Source: Oscillospiraceae bacterium
GTDB lineage: Bacteria; Bacillota; Clostridia; Oscillospirales; CAG-272
DNA: 51,177 nt
Direction: 5' to 3'
Assembly (NCBI GenBank): GCA_015063545.1
Contig: SVTX01000012.1
Coordinates: forward strand, 1-51,177
The position numbers and the translations under genes are program-made. Numbering within the stretch: position 1 is the stretch's first letter; the number at the start of each line of letters is the position of its first letter. The notes below the pieces were generated by a model, which was given only the letters and a program-made list of their open reading frames with translations, was not told the origin of the DNA and ran no database searches. Of the stretch, positions 49,716-51,177 are shown in pieces.

Positions 49716-50834
49716 ATGCCCTCATACGAACAAAGCAAAACTTCAAAGCTCTGGTCAGTCCGTTTCCGCGAGACCTCTCCCGACGGAACTACAAAACAAA
49801 AGAGACTTTCCGGCTATGCAACAAAAAAAGCCGCGCAATACGGCTATGAAGAATATATACTTAAAAAGAGCCAGGAACCCGCATCTCTCCCCAAAGAAGA
49901 AACCACTCCCGGAGACATGCTATTTGATACTCTGCTTGAATACTTCTACAAATACAAGCAAGGACGCGTCAAATCCTCGTCATTTTACGAAATCAAGCGT
50001 AAGATAGACAAGAGGATACTCCCTGCCTTTGCAGGGCAAAAACTCAAAAATATCAAGCCGCTAGACGTTCTTAATTGGCAAAACGAAATATCCGCACAGT
50101 TCAGCTACAACTACACATCTGATCTCATGACCATGCTTACATCCATATATAAATACGGTGAGAAATATCACGACGTGCAAAACATCATGATAAAGGTAGA
50201 CCGCCCTCGCAAAACAGAGGCAAAAAAGGAAATGGAGATCTGGACACCTAAAGAATTTGCAAAATTCAAGGAAGCATCCGACAACCCCATCTACACGACT
50301 TTTTTCACCCTTCTCTACATCACGGGATGCCGACGCGGCGAAGCTGAAGCGCTGTCGTGGTCTGACATCGATTTTGAAAATTCAAAAATCAAAATATCCA
50401 AAAGCCTCACAAGAAAATCCCCCACTGCCCCTTGGGAACTGACGACACCAAAGAACGAAAGCAGCAACAGAATCGTAAATATCCCCGCTTCACTGCGCGA
50501 AATGCTCGCAGAGTATAGAGCGTGGCAGTCCACACAGTGCCTTGATGCGACATTTGTGTTCGGTGGTGAACGCCCCCTGGCGTATCGTTCTACCGATAGG
50601 TATTTTGAAGAAACGTGTAAAAAGGCAGATATCAAGAAGATCCGCATCCACGACCTCCGACACTCCTGCGCGAGCTTGCTCATATCCAAAGGAGTCTCCG
50701 TCGTGGGTGTTTCAAAGCAACTGGGACACGCCAACATTGAACAAACACTTAACACCTATTCTCATCTTATGCCGGACGACCAATCAAAGATATGCAGTGA
50801 ACTTGAAAAAGTTGCAAAATCCCTTGTAAAATAA
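49716..50834 (+). CDS. int: Tyrosine integrase
   Basis: 372 residues with AGAAAGGAGG upstream. N-terminal arm-binding domain (KTSKLWSVRFRETSPDG), SAM-like core-binding domain (~65-160), C-terminal catalytic domain with TGCRRGE (R206), IHDLRHS (H312, R315), LGH (H338) and Tyr348. It lies 205 bp from attR and recombines the tRNA-Ser core repeats. The last ~20 residues are basic and helical. Confidence 0.97.
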   Translation: MPSYEQSKTSKLWSVRFRETSPDGTTKQKRLSGYATKKAAQYGYEEYILKKSQEPASLPKEETTPGDMLFDTLLEYFYKYKQGRVKSSSFYEIKRKIDKRILPAFAGQKLKNIKPLDVLNWQNEISAQFSYNYTSDLMTMLTSIYKYGEKYHDVQNIMIKVDRPRKTEAKKEMEIWTPKEFAKFKEASDNPIYTTFFTLLYITGCRRGEAEALSWSDIDFENSKIKISKSLTRKSPTAPWELTTPKNESSNRIVNIPASLREMLAEYRAWQSTQCLDATFVFGGERPLAYRSTDRYFEETCKKADIKKIRIHDLRHSCASLLISKGVSVVGVSKQLGHANIEQTLNTYSHLMPDDQSKICSELEKVAKSLVK

Positions 50835-50875
50835 AGATTTTTTCGACATTTTGTGATATTTTTTTCATTTTTATC

Positions 50876-50904
50876 TTGACAAAATTCCCCTTTTGTCATA
50901 TAAT
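50876..50904 (+). promoter_or_regulatory. Consensus promoter between integrase and attR
   Basis: TTGACA (50876-50881), 17 bp, TATAAT (50899-50904), both perfect. No gene follows before the terminator at 51061-51103. A transcript of about 190 nt would cross attR. The 205 bp between integrase and attR otherwise hold only arm repeats. Confidence 0.7.
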
Positions 50905-50951
50905 TGTTGTAGTGAGATAAGTAAGCACATTCGCACACAAAAATCTAAACA

Positions 50952-50971
50952 TTTTGTGCCTAATTTGTGCC
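50952..50971. other. Right integrase arm-type repeat pair
   Basis: TTTTGTGCCTAATTTGTGCC matches the pair at 10370-10390 except for one T. With the left copies it marks the P and P' arms of attP. Confidence 0.65.
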
Positions 50972-51039
50972 GACTTCTCACAAAACCACAATATATAGTA
51001 TATTTTAGAGGAAATAAAGCCCATATTTAGTGCGGAGTA

Positions 51040-51059
51040 AAATCTCTCCATCTCCGCCA
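51040..51059 (+). repeat. attR core (20-bp direct repeat)
   Basis: Identical to the tRNA-Ser 3' end at 10226-10245. The upstream tRNA body is absent, so this is only the displaced 3' end. Confidence 0.95.
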
Positions 51060-51060
51060 G

Positions 51061-51103
51061 AAAAAAGCACACATTTGTCTACCAAGACAATGTGTGCTTT
51101 TTT
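51061..51103 (+). terminator. Original host terminator of tRNA-Ser
   Basis: AAAAAAGCACACATT(T)GTCT pairs with AGACAATGTGTGCTTTTTT with one bulge. It directly follows attR on the host side, so it was the tRNA terminator before integration. Confidence 0.9.
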
Positions 51104-51112
51104 CAACGAAAT

Positions 51113-51177
51113 TTGCCCTTGCGGGCAAGTGAAATAGCTACGCTGTGAAATATTTGCTTCGCAAATGTGAAATATTC
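51113..51177. repeat. Cluster of short palindromes separated by GTGAAATA
   Basis: TTGCCC-TTGC-GGGCAA (51113-51128), then GTGAAATA, AGC-TAC-GCT, GTGAAATA, ATTTGC-TTC-GCAAAT (51152-51166), GTGAAATA. Three units are visible before the window ends. The pattern is that of interspersed repeats in clostridial gut genomes. No gene is seen. Confidence 0.7.

Larger units (their letters stand above)
10226..51059. mobile_element. Complete prophage, about 40.8 kb, in tRNA-Ser; podovirus-like with DGR
   Basis: Both ends carry the 20-bp core aaatctctccatctccgcca, which is the 3' end of tRNA-Ser: 10226-10245 (attL) and 51040-51059 (attR). Between them are an integrase next to attR, a repressor switch, replication genes, a DGR, terminase, portal, capsid, adaptor, nozzle-like and fibre genes, and a holin-like gene. 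There is no tape measure, sheath or tube gene, so a short-tailed virion is the best reading. The structural genes are open, apart from a frameshift in parB, so the prophage may still be inducible. Confidence 0.95.

Overview
The window looks like a spore-forming, low-to-mid GC Clostridia (Firmicutes) chromosome, probably a gut-type lineage. The sporulation protease SpoIVB, Shine-Dalgarno-rich genes and sigma-A-type promoters support this; the genus cannot be read from the sequence. An apparently complete prophage of about 40.8 kb is inserted in a tRNA-Ser(GCU) gene.

Host left flank (1-10,245): the end of prephenate dehydratase (pheA), a fused shikimate dehydrogenase-shikimate kinase (aroE-aroK) and type II dehydroquinase (aroQ) form an aromatic amino-acid operon. 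Then come a three-TM protein with GLUG-like repeats, a small XRE regulator, a large lipoprotein with about seven PPC-like domains, spoIVB, a PD-(D/E)XK-like protein of unknown function, and the tRNA.

Prophage (10,226-51,059): it is bounded by a 20-bp direct repeat of the tRNA 3' end, with matching integrase arm-type repeats just inside each end. Nearly all genes are on the minus strand, so the lytic programme runs from right to left. At the right end, a rightward lysogeny block holds a double-HTH repressor without a peptidase domain, an ImmA/IrrE metallopeptidase, a membrane-anchored SWIM zinc-finger protein and a tyrosine integrase. It faces a leftward early promoter whose -35/-10 spacer is filled by a perfect operator palindrome. 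Leftward follow a Cro-like gene, small early genes, a DnaD-type replication protein, a ParB gene that appears split by a one-base frameshift, and a complete diversity-generating retroelement (DGR). The DGR has two target genes with variable repeats, avd, a template repeat and a reverse transcriptase. A run of small genes ends in an ArpU/RinA-like late regulator.

The late genes are terminase small and large subunits, portal, a 1095-aa repeat protein, a 3110-aa polyvalent protein (HExxH peptidase motif plus PBECR-like nuclease domain), scaffold, capsid, adaptor, a nozzle-like protein, two BspA/LRR fibre proteins, small tail proteins and a holin-like membrane protein. The set suggests a podovirus. 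No endolysin is recognisable.

Two nearly identical 34-bp promoter boxes, one before the terminase and one before the capsid genes, are each followed by a related leader with an intrinsic terminator. This suggests activated, attenuated control of both late blocks. The most striking system is the DGR: one template serves two paralogous C-type-lectin-like proteins encoded among replication genes, not in the tail module.

The right host flank (51,060-51,177) has the tRNA's original terminator and a palindromic GTGAAATA repeat cluster.
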